Assembly (NCBI RefSeq): GCF_017654505.1
Contig: NC_054538.1
Coordinates: forward strand, 60,402,684 to 60,466,683
DNA: 64,000 nt
Origin: Polyodon spathula
Taxonomy: Eukaryota > Chordata > Actinopteri > Acipenseriformes > Polyodontidae
Direction of reading: 5' to 3'
Shown: positions 22,084 through 34,108 of the stretch, in pieces
How the letters are laid out: each line of letters begins with the position of its first letter
Numbering within the stretch: position 1 is the first letter of the stretch
Notes under the pieces: generated by a model
Databases searched by the model: none
What the model was told of the DNA's origin: nothing
Seen by the model: only the letters and a program-made list of their open reading frames with translations
Made by a program: the position numbers and the translations under genes

Positions 22084-25000
22084 TTAAGAAGGCTCTTTGT
22101 TGTTGTCAAAGCAGTCTCTGTGCTTATTTCACAGAAGTGACACTGCCTGATACTGATCGGGTCTGCAAAACATGTTTTCTAAAAAGTGGTAGTTTGATTT
22201 AGGAGAATATTATAAATGTTTAATAAGCATACTTTTCTTTATTTTGACTTTCTTTTGCTTAAATAACTGTGATTAGACAAGCATGGATTGACATTTGATC
22301 TTGCAGTTTAAATACTGTGTATGCAGTAGTCTTACAATACGAATAAAACAATCCATTTTTAAGTATGTTATTTTTTCCTCTAAAACTGTATTTTCTAAAT
22401 AACAAGATGAGAACATTATGAACGTTATTTCAAACTGGCTTGGAGTTTAATGTTTGGGGTCACTATTCTCCTAAATTGCTTACCCCAACCCCCTTGCAAA
22501 TGAGGCCACATTCTCAATGGGTTAACGTGTCCTTGTCCTAATGGGTCCTGTCTATGTGTGTCGGTCCTGACTATGTTTTTGGAAATACCAGACCCAGCTG
22601 TACTGATTGTGACTTCTCTTTTTTTTCAAGAAGCTCAGTTGGAACCTGGTGTATTTCTAACTGCTAAACTATAACTTTGAGCTTGGTTTCAGCAGTCTAG
22701 TTATCTGTTTTCAAAACACCGTTCAGTCAATTTAATATACCTTAATTTCCAGGAAAAGTATTGTGCCAGATATGGGCGCATTTCTGTACATCAGAAATTT
22801 ACAGTGTTGACAACTTAGTGTAAAACCGCTTTTTCATTTAGATATAGCTGTACCACTTTCTGGTGTGTTTTTAATACAAGCTACCTAGGGATATAAAGTA
22901 GACATCATTTATTAAACCATGGATAAAACACTGTTGGTGACTTGTCTCCCTAAATCATATCTCAGACACTAAAACAGCACCCATTCGATATATACTGTAG
23001 AATGCATTGTTAAGTTTTACAAATGTTTTCCAGTGTATTTCAGCACAGTATTTGTAATGATCATAAAATAAAGACACAAGGGCAGGCTTAGAGCTGTCAC
23101 ATGTATTTAAGTTTATAAATAGAAAAGCTAATAAACATTTATGATGTCCTCATAAATTACTTCTAGTATAAAGGGTCGACAAGCAGTTCTGTTATCTCCA
23201 CAATGTCATTTAAATGCCCTTTGTAGTTGTGACCATTACTCATTTAAACACAATGTAGTTATAGTCTACACTTGCTGTGCCAGTTATCCAAAGTGACCAA
23301 ATACCTCAAACAGGGGACAGAAGCCTATATACTGCAATTACATTAAATAAGCAAATCCAAAATTTTAAATAAAAAACACACACCTTATCAACTGAGAGGT
23401 ACAAATAATTTTTGATTCTGTAAAATTTACAATAAACAGCTCAAAACAATAATTTAATTCATGTTATTTCTTGCTAGTTATTTAATATTGGTAGTAGAGT
23501 GTTTAGTTTAATTTATAAAACTATTCAAAATTGGCATACTGTAAATGGAGTCAGCATATGGATAACATAGGTCAAGTTAATATAACTGACATGAAGGACC
23601 TCAGTAATAGAAAAGAGAAAACAAATTGTTGTTGGAGTTTGGTAATTCAGTAGTGTCAGAAGAATTAGTAGGGGAAATTATACTTTTGGGTACAAATACC
23701 ATGCCCTGTTTCCACTGCTCAGACTCAGTTGACTTGTCACATGGCCTTGTGGTCTTCATGGTGGTTTTTGGCTAAAGGTTTTGTGTTGATACTGTAGCTG
23801 TTTAAGGTATAGGGTAAACTAACAGTAGTTGCCAATTTTTGGTAGTTATTAGGAAGAATAGATTCTTATTAAAAAGCATAGACATTGCTTACTAAGAAAA
23901 AGCAAGTGTTCACTGGTTATGTACTAGGGTACGTAAGTAAAGCAATAATGATTGACAGGCATTTATTATAAACCATCTTTATGGTTTTAATAGCGATAAC
24001 ATGAAGATTTTTTCTATATGTCCTGCGATGCTCATCCCATATAATTCCGCCTGTGAACAGCAAAGGGAACTATTTTTTCGTAAGAAACAAATCAAACATT
24101 AAAAATATCAAAATAGAGTTTAGTGTTTTAATAATTTATGACAGGGAAAATATGTAAGAACGTTGTGTTTCATCTGCTTATTCGAAATGTTTTAAATAGT
24201 TAAATATAACAAACTGATTCTATAACTAACAGTATTATTAAACATATTAATTTATTCTTAAAAGAAAGGAATTAAATTAATAATTTAAATATTTGAGTTA
24301 TTTATTTTGTAACGTTCATTGCTTTTACTTTTTTTTTATTTCAAGTTGAATTGCAGGTTTCCTGTGAAAGTGCAGTTTTGTTACATATTGATTTGTTCGT
24401 GGCTGAGATTTCTGAAGGTGGAGCAAAGCATTGCACTGTTCTTTTACAGGTTTGCAGTTTGTTGGAAGGTTTGCTGCTGATTTTCAACTATTGACGGCTG
24501 GTGGACGTCAATAAATTGCATAACTATAGCCCCCATACTACAGGGTTATAAGGGGCGCATCGTATGGTTATGTAATTAAGTATTTGTAAAAACAAATGTT
24601 TTCTGTATGAGTTCTTCAAAGGACAAACTTTCCTTGCATTGATATTTCATACATACACTAAGGTTCCATCAACAAAAAATGTATTTTATGGCAAAATATT
24701 ACATACCCCCATATTGATTAAATGTGATGGCTAAGAATTGAAACTTGGACATTTTCTTAAATTGTTAAAACAATACCAATTAGCTTTCAAGGCACATGTA
24801 TGTATCTGTCTGAGCATCAAGCAACAGCGCGTGAACGATTTTTGCAGTGCCCTGCTAAACTTTTACTGGGGCAATCTGATCCCACCAACAATTCCTGAAT
24901 CTCCACCAATTTGCTAGTTTTAGCACGTGTACAATCACACTTTCTCAAGAGTACTTTGAGAAAACCTGAATTCATTACAGATAGGATTGAGAATTCGGTT

Positions 25001-25914
25001 TCAGGCCCACCTCATGCTGCCATAGTTTGTCAAATTAGTTTGTCAAGAGATGAATGGATGAGTATATACTGTCTTCCAGGTGTCAATGGGCTTTTCAAGT
25101 GAAAAGGTTAAAACATATATATGTCCTCTTTATTTGAAATTACACCTCTGTTTTCACTAAAAAGACCCAATGGAAGATTCTGTTCAAAGCTGCTCCTAAT
25201 AACATTTATATAACAGAAGGAAATAGAGATCTTTTCCCTATTGGTATTATAATCACAACCAATGATTGATAATATTATGTTTCTAAACCTCATTTCTGTC
25301 CAAGGTGGTATTGTGCCTCATTAATCTTGTAGCCAGTAAATAACCCAAATTGACAAAATAACTGATTTTTGTTAATGATAGTGGATGCTGTCTTCATTTC
25401 TAATGATGCTCATTAACCTCTCAGTGACTAAGTAATATAACTTTAATTGTTTTTTTTTCTTTGTGAAAGTTTATTTTTTGTATATTATATAATTATAGTA
25501 ATTTACATTCCATAGACATATAGTGCCCACTACTCTACATCGCTGTAATGTTTATCAGCATGTTACATGAATGTATTATTATTACATTTAATTTATATAA
25601 CTGTAAAATTATTTGAATACAGTCAGCAGCATAAGATACAATAGATCAGTAGATATAAAATAAGCAATATGATTATTTGTTGTGGCGCTTTATGTCAGTA
25701 TGGTCAGGGCTCACATTGGTCGCATAACGCCAGTCCTCTACCACTTGCATTCTCTTTATAAGGGGGCAATGTGTCGTTACTAAATTATTTATTTGTAAAA
25801 CCTTTTTTTTTTTCTCCTGCCTGTTACAGAGTTTACTGAAGAGACAAACTTTATCAATACCTAAAGTCCAAATAAAATATTTCCAAAAAATCTTACATAA
25901 TACTATATTTAACA
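22084..25914. other. Long unique AT-rich stretch, no gene seen
   Basis: No element ends, coding similarity or tandem repeats of note were recognised in nearly 3.8 kb. The open frames at 24911-25102, 25108-25293 and 25673-25915 show no known domain. Confidence 0.3.
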
Positions 25915-26662
25915 CAGTGCTCCCTCGCTATAATGTGGGTCTCGAGGGGTCACACAATATGAGCTTATAACCGAAGAGCGTTATAAACGAGGGACGGGGG
26001 CTAGGGGTGCCGTGGGACACATACAACACACAATAATGCACATACGGTGAAGAAAAAATGTGACTTTCCGTGAATGAACCATACATAAAGTGCCATGTAA
26101 TCAATGCTATATTTAAAAAAATAAATTAAAAAAAAGTTAACATTCCCACTACAGCCTGGCTAAACAGCGGTTGGGAGTTCAGTTTGAAGCGACAGACAAG
26201 CAAACCAAGTGCGAGAAGGAGAGCAGGTCGGGAGGAAAGAAGAAATGGGCTCGCCCCATGTTCGACTGCCGGGAGGGGGCTGAAGTGAAGCTAAAGCGTC
26301 TCGTCTCCCGGAGAAAGCTGCAGCTCCGTCTCGTCTCGCAGCAAAAAAGTAAATACATTAGGAAAGATAACAACGTAGTAGGCCAAATATTTATTTGTTT
26401 ATAAAACGAATGCTGAATAAGATGTATGTGTTATAAAGTACTAGTTCAGATACTGTATCAAAAGAGAGATATACTGTATCAAAAGGGAGTGCCAAAAACG
26501 GAAGTTAGACTGAGAAGTTGTTTACAGTTTGAACAACACCGGTACTGTATTTACTGTAGAAATATTGCATGAATCACTAGTATAGGGAATTGGGAGGCTT
26601 GATGTAGGAGTGTTATATCCGAGGCACGTTATAATCGAGAGCCTTATAGCGAGGGAGCACTG
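25915..26662. mobile_element. Tigger/pogo-type non-autonomous element, copy 1
   Basis: Perfect 19-bp terminal inverted repeats (cagtgctccctcgctataa at 25915; its complement ends at 26662). TA follows on the right and CA, possibly a mutated TA, precedes on the left. An internal region is shared with 29610-29973. A 77-codon frame at 26171-26404 is rich in Lys/Arg and covers part of that shared region, but it has no transposase motif and is disrupted in the other copy. I therefore treat the element as non-autonomous. Confidence 0.8.
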
Positions 26663-27420
26663 TATACTATATTACTCAGGTCTCACATTTTCCTATGTGA
26701 AAAACACACACATTACGGTAAAGGTGAATTCGGTTGTTTATTTCTTAAATTTTCTAAGCTATGAGTGAATAAAATGTATTGATTGCCCCAGGCATTTGTC
26801 AGATATTTCAGTGTATTAAAACAAATGCTTAAGAGAAGTCATAGTTTAAAAAGCTACCTTCAAGGGGTAACTCCATTGAAACTGGGGAGGAGAGGAGGCT
26901 GTGGGCAAAAAAAGAACAAAGATGAGGTAAGGCTTATCTTCCATGTATCTACAGTACCAGGCTGATAAGACCTTCGCCTGTACCCTGAAATCACACAGGT
27001 TTAAACTGAGGGGAGCAAACTGAAACACCTGTAACTCAATTTTTTCTTTGAGCACTCACTGAAATTACATAGGGGGTCACATGATTTTCTAATATAAATA
27101 GAATGTATTTGAACTTTAGAGAAACAAGGACTTAGCATGCTGGTTTTAGCAAACAATTGTTGTCTTTCTACAGGCCTGTGTTTCTTACAATTCTATGCTG
27201 GGAAGCAGTTTTTGACACTCTGCCCACCGCAGCAGGGAATATTATTCCTACTCTTAAGGAAAAAGAAAATAAAAGGTATTTCCCAAGCAGTTTTGGTGTT
27301 GGCTTTCTCAGCATATCCTATTAAAATATGTTCTTCAGTATATTCAGACATATAAAAAGATTCCTGGTATGAAACATCATTTTTGGTACAGTATGGTATA
27401 TATATATTTATATATAAAAA

Positions 27421-27423
<3 letters not shown>

Positions 27424-27462
<39 letters not shown>

Positions 27463-27493
27463 TATATATATCGATTATATATATTATATATAT
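27424..27493. repeat. (TA)n microsatellite, interrupted
   Basis: Alternating TA with short interruptions (tatcgattata). Frames across it translate to IYIYIY only. Confidence 0.9.
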
Positions 27494-29344
27494 GAAGTTT
27501 ATACTGATGCTTCAGCTACGTTACAATATCTCCTCATTCAGTCACTGCAGGTTAGTTTACTCCCACTGCTCTGGTTTGCCAGATGCAGGCTTAAGAGTGT
27601 TTAATTAAGCACAAATGTGAAGCTTTGTTTTTTTATTGGCATGATCCGAGGTATCTCATTAAATGTTAACAGAAGTACTCATACTAGTAGTCTGTTAGTG
27701 AGGTTAAGAATTAAACACTCATAAAAAGAAGGGTGCCTGTGTCAGCTGTACAGTTACTGCCGTAAGCTTGTAGGGATGTTTTCTCTTTTATTTTAAGTAA
27801 AAAAAACAAAACAAAAAGTATTGTGGCGTACTGGGTGGTAACCCCGGTCATGCCTACAGTTAAATAGAAGTGGAAGTTTGGTAATGACTGGCTCCTAGGT
27901 GGGCACTGGTTGATGTTGTAGTGCACCAGCTAGTTGGTATTTTTATTGTCTTGTTATCAAATCTGAAACCCTACATTTCAGTTTGTATTGTTTCTTAACA
28001 GGGAACATGCTTGGGAGGGTTAGGGTAGGCGTGGGCTAGCTGGAACTTTGAATCTAGAGAGAAGCTGGAGCAGGAATATACTGTAGTGTTTAAAGCCCAC
28101 TAGATAATACATGTTTATTTATTTATTTACTTGCTTCTTTTAGCTATTGACAGGTGTGCTGAGGGGGTGAAGACCTCAAAGAGGTATTGATTATCGTATG
28201 CCTAAACAATAGCATAAACTTTTTGCATAATTTACTTTTTAAAGGAATTGTATTGAACCAAAAATTATTCTTAATATAGCATAAGAACGACATGTTTTGT
28301 TCCATTTCCTGTTTACAGTACTAGTATATGTATACATAATAAAACATATAAGAGATACTGGAATCTATAACGTAACACTTCCATTTGCAATAACCCATTT
28401 TGAATTAAGATACTGAATTCTCTTTCTCCAATGTTCCCTCCCCTGGACACACACACATATATAAATTCCCATTTTTCACAATTAAATGTTTTTTTTTTTT
28501 TTTTCAGTGTTTGTTTTATTATTTTCTACTGAGTTTTGATTAAGATAAACCTTCTGCCCTTATTAGATGTACTAAACAGTGCTTTGTTGATCAACATAAC
28601 TATTTAGTCTAATTTGAATCGTGATGACTACCTGTCAATAGAAAATCTATACTGACTGTTTTCATGATGAATTGAATAGGTGTGGTCTTCTATAACGATC
28701 TTGTACAATGTGTTAGTGCTACTTTGAAATGTGCTGCCCAATCAATTCATTGACATTGATTTTGTATGTATTGCCTGTGTGTTTTTCTGGGTGACACTGT
28801 TCCCTTTATTTTAGATCTGCTATCCAAATAAAAAGAACCTGATCAATTTTTTTTTTGTTCTGTGCCTTATCACGCATATTAAAAATACCCCCTCGTGTCT
28901 TAACCCATGTTTGTGCGCCCCCTGTCTGTTACATTACTATACAAAGACCCTGCTTTGTTTGACTTTTAATGGTAACACTGAATCTAGAGTCTACTACAGA
29001 TGACATATTTAAATGGCCCAGTTAATGTAAGATGCAACTGATGGGAAAATGAGCTCAAAATTTTTTTTTTTTTTTTTTTTTTGTGGCTCTAATGGTTCCA
29101 TTTTGCGTGTATCATGTTACGTTATATAAAGTAAGAGTTCAACTGAGAGTAATCAAAATGTAACAGAGATCCTTACCAAAAACACCTGTCTAGCCTCAAA
29201 CCACACTGGGGAATAATTGTTAGTTCAGTATTTTACTATGGAATGTACAATGAAACCCTGAAACAAATGATTCATATGAGTGGATTTCAATGAACAATAT
29301 CCAGATTTTTCTTGTTTAACTTTTACACTTTTCGTGTTCATTTG

Positions 29345-29347
<3 letters not shown>

Positions 29348-29383
<36 letters not shown>
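29348..29383. repeat. Long A homopolymer
   Basis: About 36 consecutive A residues. It could be a retroposon tail, but no body is recognised upstream. Confidence 0.95.
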
Positions 29384-29385
<2 letters not shown>

Positions 29386-29609
29386 AAAACATCAAATTCT
29401 TTCTTGAAAATGATTTTATGTACTAGATGACTAAGGCTTTTTATTTCTCATGGGAAGCAGACCAGGTTACTGTTACAGGAAAAAGATTATAAGAACTGTC
29501 GTAAAATTAATGTTATCAATATAATTGCATTAAAATAAGACAAAGTATTTTAATATGTGATATCCAGATTGGAGTTTATCAGAGGAACCAGTACACGACC
29601 AATATAATT

Positions 29610-29971
29610 ATTTAATTATGAGCGTATAATTATTTAAATTTGAGCATTATAACCAAAGAGCGTAATAACTCCCTGTCTATAATGCACATATAGTGAAGCA
29701 AAAATGTAACATTCCCTGAATTAATCGTGCATAATGCATATTGTTGTCAATGCTATATTGTTTACAAAAAAAAACAAAAAAAACAACAAGGTAACATTCC
29801 CCCTCGAGGATCATTTTAATTAGCAGTTTTTAAACTATAAATAGCCTGGCTAAAAGGTGGTCGGGAGTTCAGTTCGAAATGACAGACAAGCAAACCAAGT
29901 GCGGGAAGGAGAGCGGGTCAGGAGATGGGAAGCGGTAAAAAAGTAAATACATTAGGAAAGATAATCATGTA

Positions 29972-29973
<2 letters not shown>
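29610..29973. mobile_element. Tigger-like element, copy 2 (truncated)
   Basis: It aligns by eye with 25960-26370: ataaccaaagagcgt, gacagacaagcaaaccaagt and aaatacattaggaaagata recur in the same order. About 100 bp corresponding to 26240-26345 is missing. The right part of the element is absent and is replaced by the (TA)n array at 29974. Confidence 0.75.

Positions 29974-30043
<70 letters not shown>
29974..30043. repeat. (TA)n microsatellite
   Basis: Uninterrupted alternating TA of about 70 bp at the breakpoint of the truncated Tigger-like copy. Confidence 0.97.
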
Positions 30044-30045
<2 letters not shown>

Positions 30046-30779
30046 TTTGCTTCTTCATCTGAAGAATAATCAGCTCAAAACATTTCTAACATTCTTTGAC
30101 TTTCTGTTTCATCCAGGTATCGTTATTTACCTCCCTTGACAAATTAAGTGACTTGTACATTTTAGGAAATGTGTAGTAAACGTATTAAGAACATTTTTTT
30201 ATCTGAAATAAATTGCATTTTATTGCCTTATTTTAATGTCCTACCAGTACTGAGCATTTTCTTGGGAAATTCATTATACCAGAAAGACTGACCAATGCTT
30301 TGAGCATTCCCCTTCAGGGGAGTAGCTAATGGACTGGATGCAGATTCTAAAAAGAGCCAGCACCTTTACACATTCGGTTTCCTGGAGCATGGTTCTGCAC
30401 AGGCGTTAATACTGTTCCACTGTGGCACAAAAGGGCCATCAGGAATCTGGTAATCAGAAATAGAATGGACATGACATATACAATTGATTGCATTTCCCTA
30501 ACATTGCTTTCTCTACGACTCCAAAAACAGGTACATTAATTGGTTTTATCTGCAAAAAATACAACATGGGAAGGAGGTGTACTCAAAATGTACAGTATAA
30601 ATATGTCTGATGCCACTCTTAAAAAAAATCAAGAAACGCTGAAGTGCTACCATTACAGTTGTATGGATATTTTGGTGGGAGATAGGTCACTGAATACTGC
30701 AAAGAGCACCTATCTGGCTACACCCTCTTTTAAATTTCAGTTTTACTTTCTGAGCTACAACAGTGCTTGAAAATGTCGT
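30044..30779. other. Unique DNA, no gene seen
   Basis: Nothing recognised; the frame at 30540-30770 has no known domain. Confidence 0.3.
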
Positions 30780-30794
30780 TGTGATGGAGAGCGA

Positions 30795-31001
30795 ATGAAT
30801 CCGAATCAAAAATCTCCCTCTCGACCAGTGAGGGCACTGTACAACAGGAGCTGCGGGCTTCCTACTGAATGGTTGGGCAGTTCATCCTGGGGACAGTCGG
30901 GAGCCGGCCATTCAGGAAGAGGGCGGCGTTACGGTACCTGGAGTCATCGCCCTAGTACGGTGAGCGAAGTTTCAGTCATGAATTGGAGGAGACGTGATTG
31001 A
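30795..31001 (+). other. Short frame at LTR nucleotide 16 (family 1)
   Basis: ATG lies at nucleotide 16 of the LTR and opens a 68-codon frame containing SPSRPVRALY, which corresponds to motifs in the frames at 15345-15566 and 52543-52773. Beyond that motif the residues diverge. No domain is recognised and translation is unproven. Confidence 0.25.
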
Positions 31002-31306
31002 ACTAGCTATCGGAGGGGGGGGGGCTTAGGGTACTTTAGGGGAACGTGACGCCGTAATCGGCTCCTTTGTTGTGGTTAATGGGAGGAGACAAGGACGGAA
31101 TCTTGAATGAAGTGTGGGTTCATTGAGGAGTATTGTGTTTGTTTTGCCAGACGGCTGATACGAAGCTGGAGCTGCAGCAAGAAGCCCGGACCTGAACGCG
31201 CACGAGCACCAGCACTCAGAGCACCGCACCTGCACCAGAGCACCCAGTTTGGAGACGTGTTTTTGTGTTTATTATTTCGGGACTGCAACCCCTTTGTTTT
31301 GTAGCT

Positions 31307-31418
31307 GGTAATACCCATTGCTGGGTAGAACCAGCTTTATTATTTTGGGTCCAGTTTTCACTGGCAATACCCATTGCTGGGTAGAGCCAGCTTTATTATT
31401 TGAAACCCGGTTTAAAAA
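31307..31418. repeat. 56-bp tandem duplication inside LTR
   Basis: Two near-identical units both contain caatacccattgctgggtag or taatacccattgctgggtag followed by a ccagctttattatt word. Confidence 0.85.
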
Positions 31419-31518
31419 GGGCATTAAAAGAAACCTAACCGGTAGACTTCGTGTTTGTCCTTTGTTGGAGCACCTCAACTCACCTATACACCGGAGCACT
31501 ACAAACCACTTTGCCACA

Positions 31519-32373
<855 letters not shown>

Positions 32374-32994
32374 ACCTATCCCTGCCCTCGCTATACTGCG
32401 GATTCGGATATATCGCGATCCTGGAGTTGGCTCCCCATTTTTACTGTCTAACTGTATATTAAAATGTACAAAACAAATAAAAACAAAGCATTAATATCAT
32501 ACCGTTATCATATACAGACACATTGCACAATAACACAAAGCAAATTAAATCTGAAAAGGTTTTTATTTTAGCCAGTGAGGTGTTCACTTGTGGCAGCAAT
32601 GCACTACCAAAAGTCACAGGCCAGTGACATCAGCTCCCAAGCAACAAGCCTCCTATGTTTGGAATGGGATTCTTTCCATGCGACAAGTTTGTGCATTTGA
32701 GAAAGGAGAGGAAGAAATGAAATTAATTGGAGACTTAAGTTGATGAAAAGCAATTACCCTTCTCAGTATGAATTAAAACGGTGTGCTGCTTTTTACACGA
32801 AAAATTTGAAAGAGCGGGTTATGTAGAGGATTTATATTAGACCCTGATGCCCCCGATAAAACGAGGGAGTGGTTGTACAGTATTTTTTAGCCCATTTGTT
32901 TTTCAATGGGTCTCTCGCTATCTCGCTATATTGAGGCCCTCAATATATAGCAGATTTATATTGGACCCTGACACCTGCGATATATCGAGTGGGT

Positions 32995-33044
<50 letters not shown>
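32995..33044. repeat. (TG)n(TA)n compound microsatellite
   Basis: About 30 bp of TG followed by 20 bp of TA, forming the outer right arm of the fold-back element. Confidence 0.97.
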
Positions 33045-33169
33045 GTAACGATCTGTGCATTTGTGTTGTACTGTATGCGTGTTGACGTGCTGTGTGTGTC
33101 TTATGTCGTTCCCGTTGTTTGTAATTGTGTTCCCATCCCCCTGTGTATTTCTAGCCATTGTTTAACTGT

Positions 33170-33379
33170 CTCTGTTGCTGTGTGACCCTAGCCTGCGCGC
33201 AGGGGTCACCCCTGTGATTGGCCCTTCCTGCTGTATCAGTCGTGTAGTGCTTGGTCTGTGTCTCCCCTGTGATTGGTCCCGTCTTTAAGTCACTGTGTGT
33301 TCACATGTTCAGTGTGTTCCCATTGGCCCGAAGTGTGCGGCTGAGGACCAATGGGATGCGTATGTTTCAATAAAGTACT
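33170..33379. other. CCAAT-rich block, possible LTR remnant
   Basis: The block starts near tgtgaccctagcctgcgcgc and contains two copies of cccctgtgattgg, then cattggcccg and ccaatgggatgc, which form an inverted pair. It is more GC-rich than its surroundings. An aataaa occurs at about 33370. The pattern fits the U3 of an old LTR, but I see no matching second copy or end. Confidence 0.3.
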
Positions 33380-33492
33380 TTATTGAACCTTATTAGAAGC
33401 TTCATCGGTCCAGTTAACTAATTTAGGGTATGGTTAGAAGAACAACCAGGAGGGACACCGGCCCTGCATGGCCTGAGTTGTGCACCACTGAT
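33380..33492 (-). mobile_element. hAT-type MITE fragment
   Basis: Read in reverse from 33492 it starts cagtggtgcacaactcaggc and continues through blocks such as taattagt and gaagcttctaataaggttca. Those are typical of widespread vertebrate hAT-derived MITEs. Only one terminus is visible. Confidence 0.55.
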
Positions 33493-34108
33493 TTAATACC
33501 ATTACTAAATAAAACGTCTGGAAGCACAAACAATATTAAACAACACGACTACCATTTAATAAGAGAATTCGAATTTCCAGGATTAGTTGCATGGTTTCAA
33601 CTGTGGTAAAAGTAACTGGGTAAATGGCAATAAACAATAATTCTGAAAATGTGATTTCTAGTGTTCTTTTGTGCAGTCTATAGATCAATTTTAAATATAC
33701 TAGCCTAGTGTACATGTAAAAATGTAAACGAAATAAAGATACCAGATGGCTAAGAAGTGTGTGTGTGTGTGTGCAGGGTTAAATTATTAAACTATTAAAC
33801 TAATTATTCTTCATATTTAAGGATGTTACACCTTGCATAGTAAAATAAACCCTATATCATGTTACTGTGAATATTCAACAGGATTTCTGCTGTGCATTCC
33901 TACAGTTGCTATTTAAAGCTACAAAATATGCAAGAAAGGTACTGATTAACATTACTAAGAATACTTAGCAATTTCAGTTAGTTTTGTAATCTTTAGCACA
34001 TTAATATATGGTTCTTAATAAAATAATAAAAAAAAGTTTTAAAAATATTTAAATGTTATACAGTTTACTGTTTATGAAAATGTACAACATTGACTGAAAT
34101 GTTGTTTC
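33493..34108. other. Unique AT-rich DNA
   Basis: No gene. A short (TG)n lies at about 33758-33773. The last bases, catgttttgcag, resemble a splice acceptor just ahead of the hAT coding remnant and may be a relic of its intron. Confidence 0.3.

Larger units (their letters stand above)
26663..29609. other. Unique AT-rich DNA, no gene seen
   Basis: Contains a (TA)n array at 27424-27493 and T runs near 28489-28504 and 29058-29082, and an A run at 29348-29383. No coding similarity or element ends were recognised. Confidence 0.3.
30780..31518 (+). mobile_element. Solo LTR, family 1 (forward), perfect target duplication
   Basis: The unit runs from TGTGATGGAGAGCG to CCACTTTGCCACA and is flanked by identical gtcgt (30775-30779, 31519-31523). 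Its 5' part matches the other family 1 LTRs at 14868, 52083 and 57265. A 56-bp tandem duplication is present inside (31307-31362 and 31363-31418, caatacccattgctgggtag). An attaaa at about 31421-31426 may be the polyadenylation signal. No internal retroviral genes are present on either side. Confidence 0.85.

Noticed and set aside
26171..26404. Basic 77-codon frame as a transposase DNA-binding domain
   Set aside because: No helix-turn-helix pattern that I can recognise, and the second copy is interrupted.
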